NCBI GenBank assembly: GCA_946965045.2 | Contig: OX337239.1 | Location: 1,426,001 to 1,490,000 of the forward strand | DNA: 64,000 nucleotides | Direction: 5' to 3' | Origin: Epithemia pelagica | Taxonomy: Eukaryota > Bacillariophyta > Bacillariophyceae > Surirellales > Surirellaceae | Shown: in pieces, positions 9,057 through 20,087 of the stretch | How positions within the stretch are numbered: the stretch's first letter is position 1 | Layout: each line of letters opens with the position of its first letter | Position numbers and translations under genes: made by a program | The notes under the pieces: model-generated | What the model was told of the DNA's origin: nothing | The model's database searches: none | What the model saw: only the letters and a program-made list of their open reading frames with translations

Positions 9057-12000
9057 GCAGTGTCCAGCGAACATCCTTTCATTAAACAAAGCCAAGACAC
9101 GCTTCCAAGTCAAATTTAACAGTGACCATGGCAAAATTTTTACACTACACGATTGGTCGTCAGGTAGACTGAAACAATAATTCAACGCCAGTCCTGAAGG
9201 CCTCTATTACATGAAATCTGGGAGTCTCCAAGGTAGCTTCTTAACTACGGTTAGTGAAAACGAAGCCCGTTATTCCCAAGCAGAGATTGATGGTGCAAAA
9301 GCAGCTAGATCCTTGCTAGCAAAAATAGGACGGCCCTCAACGAGAGACTACATCAAGATTCTCAAAGGGAACATGTTGCCCAATGCAGCAGTCACTGTCA
9401 ACGACGTGAAGCGGGCCGAACTACTGTACGGTCCTGATCTTGGTACACTGAAAGGAAAGACAACAAGGCGCAAGGCTCCATATGTTGATACAAGAGATGT
9501 TGTCCCGCCATCTATTGCAGACGAGTACAAGGAAGTTACCATCGCCATCGATGTATTGCATGTGAATAACATTGCGTTCTTGGCGACTATATCACGCAAG
9601 ATACACTTTGGAACCATCGCTGCGTTGTCAAACACCGATGATGTCAACATCCTCCAAGCATTAAAGAACACCATAGCCATCTACCGGCGTGGCGGCCTGC
9701 GACCAAGAATGGTCTTGGCCGATGGAGCATTCACAAGTGAGCACATGAAAGCCAGTCTACAGATGCTCGGAGTCTCACTCAACCCAACCGCACGAGACGA
9801 ACACGTAGGCGATATCGAGCGATACATCCGAACAATCAAAGAGAGGATGAGGTGTGTCTATAACACGCTACACTTTGCTCAGATTCCTAAGGCAATGTTG
9901 ATTGAAATGGCCAAGTTCGCAGTGTTCTGGCTAAACAGTTTCCCTCACCCGTTGGGAATCTCTCAAACTGAGAGCCCACGACGCCTTGTAACTGGCGAAA
10001 ACATCGATTACAATAAACATTGTCGCTATGAGTTCGGACAGTACGTGCAGTGCCATGAGCAACATGACAACACAATGGCACCAAGAACTGTGGGAGCTAT
10101 AGCTCTACGCCCAACAGGGAACAGGCAAGGTAGCTACTATTTCTTGAGTCTGAACAGCGGTCGCATTATCACCAGAAACCATGCAACCCCTTTGCCCATG
10201 CCTCAAGAGGTCCTTGCGAGAGTTGAGAATCTGGCAATGGCACAGCAGATGCAACCTGGCTTGGTATTCGGGAATCGAGATAACAGGATTCTTTTCATGG
10301 ATCCCGATAATCCGATATATGACGAAGCTGATGATGAATCATATAGGGATGAGGATGACCCTGATGAGGACCTACGCTATGATGACGACCTCATTGCAGA
10401 AGAATTAGAACAACCAAACCAACAAGGCCCAGAACACGAGCTCGAGCAAGAACCAGAACCACCTGTCAACCAACCAATCCCGGGCAATATTGAATGGTTG
10501 GTGAACCAACTGCCTGTCCCTATGGATCAACAGGAGAACAACGAAGCCATGGAAATCCAAGGAGTGGACAACATGGAAATCCAAGGAGTGGAAATCCAAG
10601 GAGTGGAAGAGGATCCGATACCCGAGGAACCAGTGATCATGGAAGAGGAGGAGGAAATTGTGGATGATGAGGATGAGGATACAGTAGGAGAGGAGCTAGC
10701 CGGAGGAGAGGAGTTGGAGGATGCGGATGCACAAGAGGACGTGATCATGGAAGAGGAGGAGGACATCGCCACCGATCAAGATGACATCGCCACCGATCAA
10801 GACAACAACAATCAAAACCCACGCTACAATCTCAGACCAAACAGGGAACGTAGCTACAAACACCGCTACGGACAATCCTTTGCATGTCTTGACAGTTTAC
10901 CAAGTGGCCGATATGACGGTTACTTGCTTGACGGGGTGTTATTTCTTATCAATTCTGAAGTAAATGTGGCTACCCCCCAAATGTCCATGAAAAAGGGCAT
11001 TAAACTATTTGGTGACAAAGGTGTTGCAGCCGTCAAGAAAGAAATACAACAACTACATGATAGAGGGGTCCTACGGGCCGTACACAAGTCTGATCTGACA
11101 TGGGATCAAATCAAGGAAGCCCTTGGATATCTCATGTTTTTAAAACGCAAACGATGTGGTAAAATCAAGGGCCGTGGTCGCGCAGATGGCCGAAAACAAC
11201 GAGCATACATTAACAAGGAACAATCAGCCTCGCCTACAGTGGCATCGGAATCTGTTTTTATCACAGCGGTGATTGATGCGCTTGAGAGGCGAGTCGTTGT
11301 GGTTGCGGACATCCCGGGTGCCTTCATGCACTCGGATATGGATCCGGAAGTGTACATGAGACTGGACGGTCTTATGGCAGAACTACTGTTAGAAGTGGAT
11401 CGGGCCGCCTATGAACCCTACCTGACCTATGAGAAGGGACAACCCGTAATTTATGTCGAAATGTTGAAGGCGCTATACGGCACCTTGCGAGCCGCTCGGT
11501 TATTTTGGGAAAAACTGTCAAGTGTGCTCAAGAGTTGGGGTTTTGAAATCAACCCGTATGATTCATGTGTGGCCAATAAAACGGTAAAAGGCAAGCAACT
11601 AACGGTCACTTGGCATATAGATGATCTTAAGATCTCTCACGTGGACCAAGCTGTCGTGGATCAGTTTGTTGATGATCTCAAGGCTGAGTTTGGACAGTTG
11701 GGAGAGATATCTGTATCGGAAGGAAAACGACATGACTACCTTGGCATGTTCCTTGATTACAATGAGGATGGTGTGGTACAAGTCGATATGCGCTCCTACT
11801 TGTCCACTAAATTGGATGATTTGCCCAAGGAATTCAAAGGCAAGGCACGATCACCAGCTGCCAAACACCTGTATCACACAGACGAGAACACAAGGAAACT
11901 AGACCCGGAAAAAGCTGACCGGTATCATAGTATCACAATGCAGTTGGCCTACCTGGCACAACGTGGAAGGCCTGACATACGGATGGCAGTTAATTTCCTC

Positions 12001-12701
12001 AGCACACGAGTGGCAGATCCCGACGAGGACGATTACCGTAAACTTGGCAGAGTATTGAAGTACCTCCAATCCACATATGACTTGATCCTGCGTCTGGAAG
12101 GCGACCAGGATGGGAAGGTTCTGTGGTGGGCGGATGCCTCCTATGCCACCCACCCCGATATGAAAGGACAAACAGGAGGATGCATGACCATGGGCAAAGG
12201 AGCCGTCATTACTGCATCCAACAAACAGAAGCTAGTGGCTCGCAGTTCGACGGAGTGCGAGCTCATAGGAGTACATGACGTGTTGCCATCCATCATTTGG
12301 AGTAAAAATTTCTTGGAGGCACAAGGGTACCCATTGACCGATGTCATTTTACACCAAGATAACCAAAGTAGTATACTCCTCGAAAAGAACGGACGACTAT
12401 CCAGCTCAAAACGAACCAAGCACATCAACCTACGATACTTCTACGTGACAGATTGTATTAAGCGCAAAGAACTACAAGTTCAGTTCTGTCCAACTGAAGA
12501 TATGATTGCCGATTTTTTTACTAAACCGCTACAAGGTCAAGCATTCTACCGTCTACGTGATGCCATCATGAATGTGCTTCCGAGTGATCCCTTTCACTCA
12601 TCGCAAAGGAGTGTGTTGTGGCAAGATCAGGAAACGGTAGGAGTCGACCAAAAGGCGACTGGCGAGAAGGCGAAAGAAGATGCAGATTGGATCTTGGTGA
12701 A
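8950..12701 (+). pseudogene. Copia element 2, Pol (integrase, RT, RNase H), interrupted
   Basis: In the frame beginning at 8950 the protease continues through LPGYGIVWFN, meets a TAA at 9178-9180, then stays open to 12765. The integrase core has Asp in AIDVLHV, Asp in VLADGAF and a downstream Glu. An acidic spacer with a short tandem repeat (10545-10610) and the motif RYNLRPN lead into reverse transcriptase. The catalytic motif there is HIDD rather than YVDD, as in some diatom Copia groups. RNase H includes WWADASYA and ECELIGVHD. The retroelement sequence stops at 12701, where a DNA transposon begins; the ORF reads 64 bp into it. Confidence 0.9.
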
Positions 12702-12731
12702 GGAACATCGCGAAATTGCGTTTTGGGCCTG
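12702..12731 (+). repeat. Left terminal inverted repeat of Harbinger
   Basis: The left end starts GGAACATCGCGAAATTGCG. It pairs with the right end with two mismatches in 30 bases, and similarity fades after that. It follows the retroelement sequence GTGAA directly. Confidence 0.88.
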
Positions 12732-12880
12732 GTCAAGAGTTGGGAAATCCCCAATCCTATGTTAGCTAACATCCGCAATGTGGAAACAAACTGCTAAACT
12801 AGGTAAATATATTAATAACTAAGATTATGATTGAATGCACCATCAGGCCAGAGTGGTTCCTCGCCATGGTCAAATAGCAT

Positions 12881-13989
12881 TCATTCATCAGCGCGCACCA
12901 TAGTGGCGTTGTCATCATCATCATAGGTGTAGTTGTCGTTGTTATTGTTGTTGCGATAATTGTTGTTGTTGCGGATCCCAGAGGGTGAGCCAAAGACACG
13001 AACTCCACCATTCCTCTTCCTGACGCGCTTCTCCGTGGCAACAAGATCAATTGCCAAGATGGAGACCATGTGTGTATGACCAGTCATCGGGTCAAAGTCC
13101 CTGTCAATGTTAGGAAAGTGTTGAACCTCCCACATTGAGATCTCCTGCTCGCATGTGAACGGCAATTTGACCCTCTGTGGTTCACCAAATAGGCGCTGTT
13201 CGGACGTGCCATCGCCATGCTTCTTCTGGATGCTATCCACCATCATTTTGTAGGCCGTTGCCTTGTGTGTGTTGTCGTTGATTTCCTCATTTGCTTGGAA
13301 GAGTCTATCAGGGTGCACGAACATGGGAGGGATGATGGTTCCGAGCTCCAACTCTTGCCCACCAGAAGCAACCTGCGGACGAAATGCACTTTCCTTGAAT
13401 CCAAAGACAAGGAAATCGATACTCACATGCATTTGGTCCATTTCCTCATACGTGTAGAGAAAGTAAGGGAAGACAACTTCCATTCCAAAAGGTGATTTGG
13501 TGGATGCCCGTCCAATACTCATTTTTCCCAAGAGGTCTGAAATGTCCTGGGCCTCGCCACCTGCCTGTTCTTCTTCTACTTCAAGTTCTTCTTCTTCACC
13601 TGCAGAAGCCTCGTCAACTTCCTCTGCCTCCTCTTCGACTTCCTCGCGTTCGTCTTCTTTGTTTCGACCCATTGTTGTTGAACAGTTACAAGAACCAGTT
13701 AGAAACTGGTCAGCAGAAGATATTCGCAATTGAATCAGTACGTACCTTGGGCTTTCCTTGCACCAGCAAGTGAGCTTTCCACGTTGAAGGCACGTGCTTT
13801 CCTGCGGAACAGAGGTGCAAAGTTCCGGTAGGCACGCTCAGGAAAGTGAGTTTGGCGCACCTTTTCAATGTTATCTCTTCCCAAGTCCTGTGGTGACACT
13901 CCACCCTTGGACAACTTCTTCCGGAACAACGCTGCTAGTTTGGCGTCGTCTTGTTTGCCCCACTTTGGTGCTGCTCCAACTTCTGACAT
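12881..13989 (-). CDS. Harbinger accessory protein (Myb-like DNA-binding candidate)
   Basis: The ATG at 13989 opens a first exon (13989-13746) encoding a basic helical domain with a Trp near residue 10 (PKWGKQDDAKLAALF) and later FPERAYRNF. This fits a Myb/SANT-like fold of the kind carried by the second ORF of Harbinger elements. A donor GTACGT at 13745 and an acceptor at 13657 keep frame into exon 2 (13656-12881). Exon 2 has a long Glu-rich tract, then a body with FPYFLYTYEEMDQMHVSIDFLVFG, and an Asn-rich tail. Total is 339 residues. The acceptor lacks a strong pyrimidine tract; the alternative is two genes, the second starting at the ATG at 13671. The role in nuclear import or DNA binding of the transposase is family knowledge, not shown here. 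Confidence 0.65.
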
Positions 13990-14339
13990 TATGTGGTTTT
14001 GTGGCGAGATTTTCTTTTTGAAAAACCACAACAGGCTTCAGTCCTGTGAAGCAACAACCCACAACCTGTGCCATGCGGGAACAAAATTCAGAGCGGTAGG
14101 GAGACGTATCACATGGGAACTCGTGAGACATCACTGATAGGCTTGAATCTTTCTACCTTTAAAACCGGCAGCAAGTCAATACTAAATCATGCAGGCATAA
14201 CTAGGGGTATAGTAACAATTTTTTATGTGATGAGTAAACTAATGGTTTACGAGTAAGTGTGACGGTGACGAGCAGATCCATGCTATGCTGCTACATATTA
14301 GTGACCACAATTTAGATGGGCTTAAGCGAGTAGGATTGA

Positions 14340-14635
14340 TTCGCAGAACTACAGAAATCGCAAAACTACGGAAATCACAAAACGGCCGAAAAATGCAAAA
14401 CGGCCGAAAAATGCAAAACGGCCAAAAGGCGCAAAGCGTCCAAAAGGCGCAAAACGACCAAAAGGCGCAAAACGGCCGGTGCTACGAGAAAATACGTAGG
14501 ATTTTGTACTGGAAGGCGCAAAACGGCCGAAAGGCGCAAAACGGCCGAAAGGCGCAAAACGGCCAAAAAGTGCAAAACGGCCGAAAGGCGCAAAACGGCC
14601 AAAAAGTGTAAAACGGCCAAAAAGTGTAAAACAAA
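14340..14635 (+). repeat. 18-bp tandem array inside the Harbinger element
   Basis: About 13 units of GGCGCAAAACGGCCRAAA with variants (AGTGCAAAACGGCC, AATGCAAAACGGCC) lie in two blocks split by 34 bp of unrelated sequence near 14480-14515. Because the period is 18 bp, the frame stays open and gives a meaningless 6-residue peptide repeat. The core resembles the inner part of the right terminal repeat (GGCGCAAAAGGC). Confidence 0.9.
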
Positions 14636-15161
14636 AAACCTGTACAGAAAATCAATTATTCAATCACACATACAGGGCATATATTAATCTATGGAAGATC
14701 AGAAACGAGCACACAACAGAGATGTGATTTCTTTGTTCATGTGCTTCCCCGAATCCAATGTCATAGAGTAAACTCAACGTCCAATGACTTCAAAGTTCAA
14801 ATGGGTCCCGGTAGAATCGTTAACTAGTTCCTACAATAGTTGTTGTTGTCTTGCCACTCTATTATGGTTATGAGCATGATCTGTGAGGAATGTCCGTTGT
14901 CCATGGGCTATGACTACTCCTAACTATGATCTATGATTGGTGTGTTGGCTATGTACCAATAATTTTATGTCCATGTGACATGACCAACAGAACTTTTTGA
15001 ACATATAGTAGATGACTCACCTAACCCTTCCTGCTTTTCATGTGTAATCAATGATTGGGCATAACTTGTTTGGGGTCTTGAGTGTCGGTTGGTGCAACTC
15101 TCACACGACCCCTGCTCCCCAGCCAGACAACATCAAATACCAAACTGTGTCACAACAAAAG

Positions 15162-16129
15162 ATGAATGAACCAGATCGAAAGCGACCACGGCCCGAGCCA
15201 CCTGATGCCAATGATGTGCTCAGGATTGCTCGTCGGATCTGGGGACGTGATGGTCGAAGACAGCGCTCTCCAGAGACTGAGGATCTGGAGTTCCGGAGTT
15301 TTTTTGGGTGTTCGGTGGCAGTGTTTTTGTCTTTGTGGTCCTTGCTGGGAACCACCGACACCATACCTACAGGGGGTACAATGACTCATTTGTTGTGGAC
15401 CCTTCTATTTCTGAAGGTCTACTCAAATGCAAAGTCATTGTGTGCCCTTGTAGGTGGTGTTGACCCGGAAACCTTCCGCAAGTGGACGTGGTTATTCATT
15501 CCGGCGATTGCAAACCTAGAACCCCTAGTGGTAAGTGGTGCTCCTACTTTGCGAAAGTGATGTCTGTCTTTTCTTATCTAACCAGATTGCTTCAGATAAT
15601 ATTTGAGAATAGGTTTAAGACAGATATTGGCAATGACTGCCTGATGTCAGTTGATGGGACGGACTTTCGTGTCCCCGAGCATGGCCGCAGGTTTTTTTCG
15701 TACAAGTTTAAAAAGAGTGGTCTTCGGTATGAGGTGGGCCTTTGTATTCGCACCGGAGATATTGTGTGGATCAACGGGCCATATGAGTGTGGGTTGTGGA
15801 ATGATCTTATGATCTTCCGCAACTCACTACTCTCGCACCTCGAACCCAACGAGCGCATTGAAGCAGATGATGGATACGTCGGGGAACATCCCCAGAAAGT
15901 AAAATGCCCAAAGGGCTTCACCAATCTACCCGAAAAGAAAAAAATGCAACAACGTGTCCGTAGTCGTCAGGAAACAATCAACAAGAGGTTCAAGCTTTGG
16001 GGCTGCCTCGCCCAGACATTTCGACACGAGTTCAACCAGCATGCGGACGTTTTCAGAGCTGTTGCCATCGTCTGCCAGCTTACAATCAACAACGGCGAAC
16101 AACTATTTCAGGTTGACTACGAAGACTAG
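15162..16129 (+). CDS. PIF/Harbinger DDE transposase
   Basis: Exon 1 (15162-15530) ends at a consensus donor GTAAGT. Exon 2 (15596-16129) begins after TTGCTTCAG, keeping frame across a 65-bp intron and giving 300 residues. The catalytic DDE core reads SVDGTDFRV (first Asp), EADDGYVGE (second Asp) and RQETINKRFKLWG (Glu), the spacing and context of the PIF/Harbinger and IS5-like DDE_Tnp_4 family. An N-terminal helical region with many Arg and Lys precedes it. The protein is expected to cut and join the element's ends together with the accessory DNA-binding protein. No stop or shift is visible, so the element may be autonomous. Confidence 0.85.
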
Positions 16130-16258
16130 TGCCTAATGACTAATGAATGTTAGTTGTCTATTTGTATGCCAACTGATTGTATCTATAGGTTGACTTGGTA
16201 AGCTACCACTGCTACGAGCCTTTGCTATGAGTGTCATGTTGCCGACGTTGCTGACCAT

Positions 16259-16288
16259 CAGGCGCAAAAGGCAATTTCGCGATGTTCC
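16259..16288 (-). repeat. Right terminal inverted repeat of Harbinger
   Basis: The sequence ends AATTTCGCGATGTTCC, the reverse complement of the left terminus. It is followed immediately by retroelement sequence equivalent to position 12032. Confidence 0.88.
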
Positions 16289-17025
16289 ATCATCGTAAAC
16301 TTGGCAGAGTATTGAAGTACCTCCAATCCACATATGACTTGATCCTGCGTCTGGAAGGCGACCAGGATGGGAAGGTTCTGTGGTGGGCGGATGCCTCCTA
16401 TGCCACCCACCCCGATATGAAAGGACAAACAGGAGGATGCATGACCATGGGCAAAGGAGCCGTCATTACTGCATCCAACAAACAGAAGCTAGTGGCTCGC
16501 AGTTTGACGGAGTGCGAGCTCATAGGAGTACATGACGTGTTGCCATCCATCATTTGGAGTAAAAATTTCTTGGAGGCACAAGGGTACCCATTGACCGATG
16601 TCATTTTACACCAAGATAACCAAAGTAGTATACTCCTCGAAAAGAACGGACGACTATCCAGCTCAAAACGAACCAAGCACATCAACCTACGATACTTCTA
16701 CGTGACAGATTGTATTAAGCGCAAAGAACTACAAGTTCAGTTCTGTCCAACTGAAGATATGATTGCCGATTTTTTTACTAAACCGCTACAAGGTCAAGCA
16801 TTCTACCGTCTACGTGATGCCATCATGAATGTGCTTCCGAGTGATCCCTTTCACTCATCGCAAAGGAGTGTGTTGTGGCAAGATCAGGAAACGGTAGGAG
16901 TCGACCAAAAGGCGACTGGCGAGAAGGCGAAAGAAGATGCAGATTGGATCTTGGTGAAGCGACGTGGCCAAAGAAAAGCAACACAAACGAAACAAGAAGA
17001 AGCTCATTCTAAGGAGAATACGTAG
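16289..17025 (+). pseudogene. Copia element 2, second copy of the RNase H end
   Basis: Bases 16289-16958 repeat 12032-12701 almost exactly. I see differences at 16291, 16293 and 16505, the last changing Ser to Leu in VARSSTECE. The copy then continues past the point where the transposon cut the first one and ends KENT-stop at 17023-17025. It therefore supplies the true C-terminus of the element 2 RNase H. No 3' LTR follows; host-like sequence begins within a few bases. Confidence 0.92.
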
Positions 17026-17031
17026 TTCGAT

Positions 17032-17793
17032 AAGCCTATAAAGAGTTGCTTTTACGGCACGGCTTGTTTGAGTTTCAACACCTGGGGTGTCTTTTTGCAA
17101 TATCTGGCACCGCCCTTGGTACAACAATACGAGTATATTGCTGTCATGCTGGATGATGTATTTTTGCCCACATCCGGACCTCATCCTATTCGCATTCCCA
17201 AATTGTTGGAATCTATAGAGAAATACAATTTGTCGTCGATATCACCGAGAATCGTGGGTAGTTACTGGTCTGTGATGAATGCCGAGGGGCGTCGCCATGC
17301 ACACTATCAAGGCCGCTCGACACGGGATTGCTTGGTCCGTCCGACTATTATTGAAACTTTTTCTCAAATTTTTACCAAGCAAAGCTGGCAATGCTTTTAT
17401 TCGTTTTTGCATTACACATCTGGCCGTGGATGGGGCTTGGATTTTTGTTTTCCCCAATATTGTGGCCATCAATCCGCCAGCTTGGCAGTGGATTACAACA
17501 TGATCGGCTATCACTTGGAAAAGTCTCTCTGCAGACGTTGGTTGAATGGCAAGTATCGGGCCTTGCTCACAAGTGGTACCAATTTGACCTTTCCCAAAAT
17601 TTACAGAAAGGAGGAACAGGAATTTTACCATGTTCAACGAAAGGGACCGGCCTATAACCTTTATGTCGCCACACGTTACCAGTGTGCCAGATCCAACAAT
17701 TCTTTGGTTGGCATTTGGGAATGTCCGCACGACTCCAAAGAGATGGTAACCACAGAAAGTGTGCGAATATCGGCGCATTCGAAACGTGTGTAA
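17032..17793 (+). pseudogene. 5'-truncated DUF707-like gene fragment
   Basis: The frame directly after the retroelement stop is open for about 250 codons. Readable motifs are YEYIAVMLDD, ISPRIVGSYW, ETFSQIFTKQSWQCFY, SGRGWGLDFC and AVDYNMIGYHL. This order (Asp-containing start, aromatic region after a Pro, Trp-Cys, GWGLD, Asp before a His) resembles DUF707-type proteins, which look like glycosyltransferases. No start or signal peptide is present, and the 5' half appears replaced by the retroelement. The fragment may be dead. The family name is a moderate-confidence reading of motifs. Confidence 0.5.
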
Positions 17794-18968
17794 AGTACCC
17801 AGCAAGGTCGTTGGGTGCGCGCTCTAATAGAGTTTTTGTTTGTGTCGAGCAAAGTAAGGACTCCATGGTTCAATCACCATTCGGTTTGGGTATTTGCCCT
17901 TCTCGATAAAGGAGAATGAGGATAATATGTACTCTTCTTCAACAACATCTTGTTGTCGTGAGTACGGTCCATGGCACCCTATCAGCACTAGTAAGAGAAT
18001 GAATGACTGAGCGTTACCAGAAGAATTCGACGACAATGGCAGGCAGGAAGACAACAGATTGATGTCACCGGGTGTTTCGGCTCCTGTTGGCTTTCAACAA
18101 AGCAGTCGGGGCAAGAACGATGGTCACACGACGGGATCTCAAAACAAAATGGATGAGTATTATACACCAGAACTGTTGGCCTTGGTCCAACACTTGTATC
18201 ATCAAGATTATGAGGTCTGGAATGCCTTGCAACACCAGCGAAACGAGGGGAGGTGGGTTTCCGGCCACGTCTTGCAAGAGCAACTCAGTTCACAACATTG
18301 CCCTACGTCTGCGACGGCACCTGTTTCGGTGGTAACCGCATGAAATGGATTGCCACTCAGAACACAATACACACCACCGAAACGATTGTCCTTGGGCACG
18401 AGTCCGTTTGGAAGGAATCCAGGGTACCGGTTGGTGGAAAACCAAACCAGTTTGACGGATTCCATGAAACAAACCCAATGGCACTCCTGGGTAGACCCAA
18501 AGAGTCCTTCTTGGTGAAGGAACGGCAGACTGGAGAACGTACGACGAATGGCAGAAAAGGCTTTACCTAACGGTTCTTGAACCTTGAAGCCTACCCGCAT
18601 AGACAACCGACTATCTCAAGACTCTCATACTCCTACTCCTAGTAGATCATATTATAGACGAACAATAGGAATTGGAGTGTGGACAAAGATAGACACGACA
18701 TCTACATTGGAGTGGATTTAGCTTTGTGTCTCCAGCGGGTATAATTGGTAGCACGTAGATCGCTTATACATTTGTTGTGAGGTAATAAATATTTAGCGCT
18801 GGGACGTACATCCCTCTGTCAGTGGCGAGAGGTATCTTCGACATCTTCCGAACAGGACACCTCTCTAAAAAAGACCCCACGACCCACGACATTCAATTCT
18901 CTCGTCGCCACCTTCATCTCTCCAAGACACAAACACTAAAGCTTGTGGAAAGCACAAACTAGTCCACC
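17794..18968. other. Degraded intergenic stretch with one gene remnant
   Basis: Apart from the remnant at about 18101-18260 no gene is supported. A pair of CTACTCCTAG-type motifs lies at 18627-18649. The last 130 bp before the next ATG are pyrimidine-rich and probably hold the promoter and leader of the TLC-like gene. Confidence 0.4.
18101..18260 (+). pseudogene. Short remnant, sulfotransferase C-terminus-like
   Basis: One frame reads SQNKMDEYYTPELLALVQHLY then HQDYEVWNALQ. The YYTPEL and LY-DY-W pattern is like the C-terminal helix of algal sulfotransferase-type proteins. The similarity covers under 50 residues and the surrounding frame is broken, so it is reported only as a possible remnant. 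Confidence 0.25.
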
Positions 18969-20087
18969 ATGAAAAATGCATCCATGTGGAATACCGGGCA
19001 GTGGTGGATGCCAGACGATTACAGCGAGTGGGATTTGGCCGAGGAAATGAAAGGTTTGCAAGCCGAATTGGAAACTACTGGCATATGGTTACCAGATTCT
19101 ATGATTTGGGGTGTCGTCATGTCCGTGGCGGTGGGAACCTTTGCTCTTTGTGCCCTGTGTTATGGTGTAGGATGTCGGTATCCCGAGCTGTGGCTGGTAC
19201 CCTTGAAATTGGTGGAAGAGGATCCCCACAAAACTCGATCGAAATCGCCTTTACAAACGTTGCCCTTGCGTCGTGCTTCCTATGGCGTCGTCAACTTTTT
19301 GGCCAATGCGTCCATGTTTGGGCTGGGCTTATATTTGGAAATCATGCACTTGAGACAGCATGGTTTGTTTTCTTTTTTGTGGAACGATCATCATTCCAAT
19401 GCCCTCCTAGCATCTTCTCCCTACAACAAAATTATGGGCTTTGCCGATCATCCGTTGGACATTGCCATGCCTGCCATGCAAGTAGGTAAACAACTCTTTG
19501 CCATGCTCCTTCTCCACTCCTTGGAAGATGGCGACACGATGGGTCCACTTGGTATGATGCTCTTGGGATTACATCATATGGCCTCTTTGAGCAATGTATT
19601 TCGTTCCGCTTGTTTTCGGACAGGATTCCGTTGGTACATTCCCTATTTTACTGGCATTTGCAATTGGAGTTCCCTCTTTTTGGATGTCTATGAAACGGTC
19701 CAAAATGCTCCTCCGCATTTACGGGAAACCTATCCCACCGTGGTGTGGTATTCTCGCATGTTCTTTGCTCTCTTCTTTTTGGCCTTACGGATTGTGGCAT
19801 ATATACCACGCTTTGTCAATATTTCCTATTTGGGCTATTGGTACCTCGTCTATCATCCCAACGGATGGTTGCGATGGTTTAACATGTTTTGTTTCGGTAC
19901 CTTTTCCATTTTAATGGCCTTGCAATTGTGGTGGGGATATTTGATTGTCAAGGGCATACTCAAGGTCGTAACAGGCCTAATGGCTGGTGGTGACAAGAAC
20001 AATGATTCTGCATCTACCAAGAGGATCCAGACAGCAACAACTACTACCGCCGAAAGCTACCACCATCCAAGCAAAAAGGTAGTGTGA
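18969..20087 (+). CDS. TLC-domain-like multi-pass membrane protein
   Basis: The ATG at 18969 sits in a good context (CCACCATGA) and gives 372 residues. There are about seven to eight hydrophobic segments. A His-His pair (LLGLHHMASL, near residue 200) lies in the middle of the hydrophobic core, followed by a TGICNWSSLFLDV segment and a final FSILMALQLWWGYLIVKGIL helix. This arrangement fits the TRAM/LAG1/CLN8 (TLC) superfamily, which includes ceramide synthases and lipid-sensing proteins of the ER. The family match is by pattern only and the substrate is unknown. A related, broken copy follows on the same strand. Confidence 0.6.
   Translation: MKNASMWNTGQWWMPDDYSEWDLAEEMKGLQAELETTGIWLPDSMIWGVVMSVAVGTFALCALCYGVGCRYPELWLVPLKLVEEDPHKTRSKSPLQTLPLRRASYGVVNFLANASMFGLGLYLEIMHLRQHGLFSFLWNDHHSNALLASSPYNKIMGFADHPLDIAMPAMQVGKQLFAMLLLHSLEDGDTMGPLGMMLLGLHHMASLSNVFRSACFRTGFRWYIPYFTGICNWSSLFLDVYETVQNAPPHLRETYPTVVWYSRMFFALFFLALRIVAYIPRFVNISYLGYWYLVYHPNGWLRWFNMFCFGTFSILMALQLWWGYLIVKGILKVVTGLMAGGDKNNDSASTKRIQTATTTTAESYHHPSKKVV

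Larger units (their letters stand above)
12702..16288. mobile_element. PIF/Harbinger DNA transposon, 3,587 bp
   Basis: The ends are inverted: GGAACATCGCGAAATTGC at the left matches the reverse complement of the right end, and about 28 of the first 30 bases agree. Inside are a spliced DDE transposase gene on the plus strand and a basic/acidic accessory gene on the minus strand, the two-gene layout usual for PIF/Harbinger elements. Both genes look intact. The flanks are not a simple 3-bp target duplication: retroelement bases 12032-12701 lie on the left and are repeated at 16289-16958 on the right. Confidence 0.88.

Noticed and set aside
14285-14611. 108-codon ORF with QNGRKA repeats
   Set aside because: The repeat is in frame only because the DNA period is 18 bp; no start context or other coding sign.
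18208-18606. 132-codon minus-strand ORF
   Set aside because: No recognisable motif and it overlaps a plus-strand remnant; not supported.
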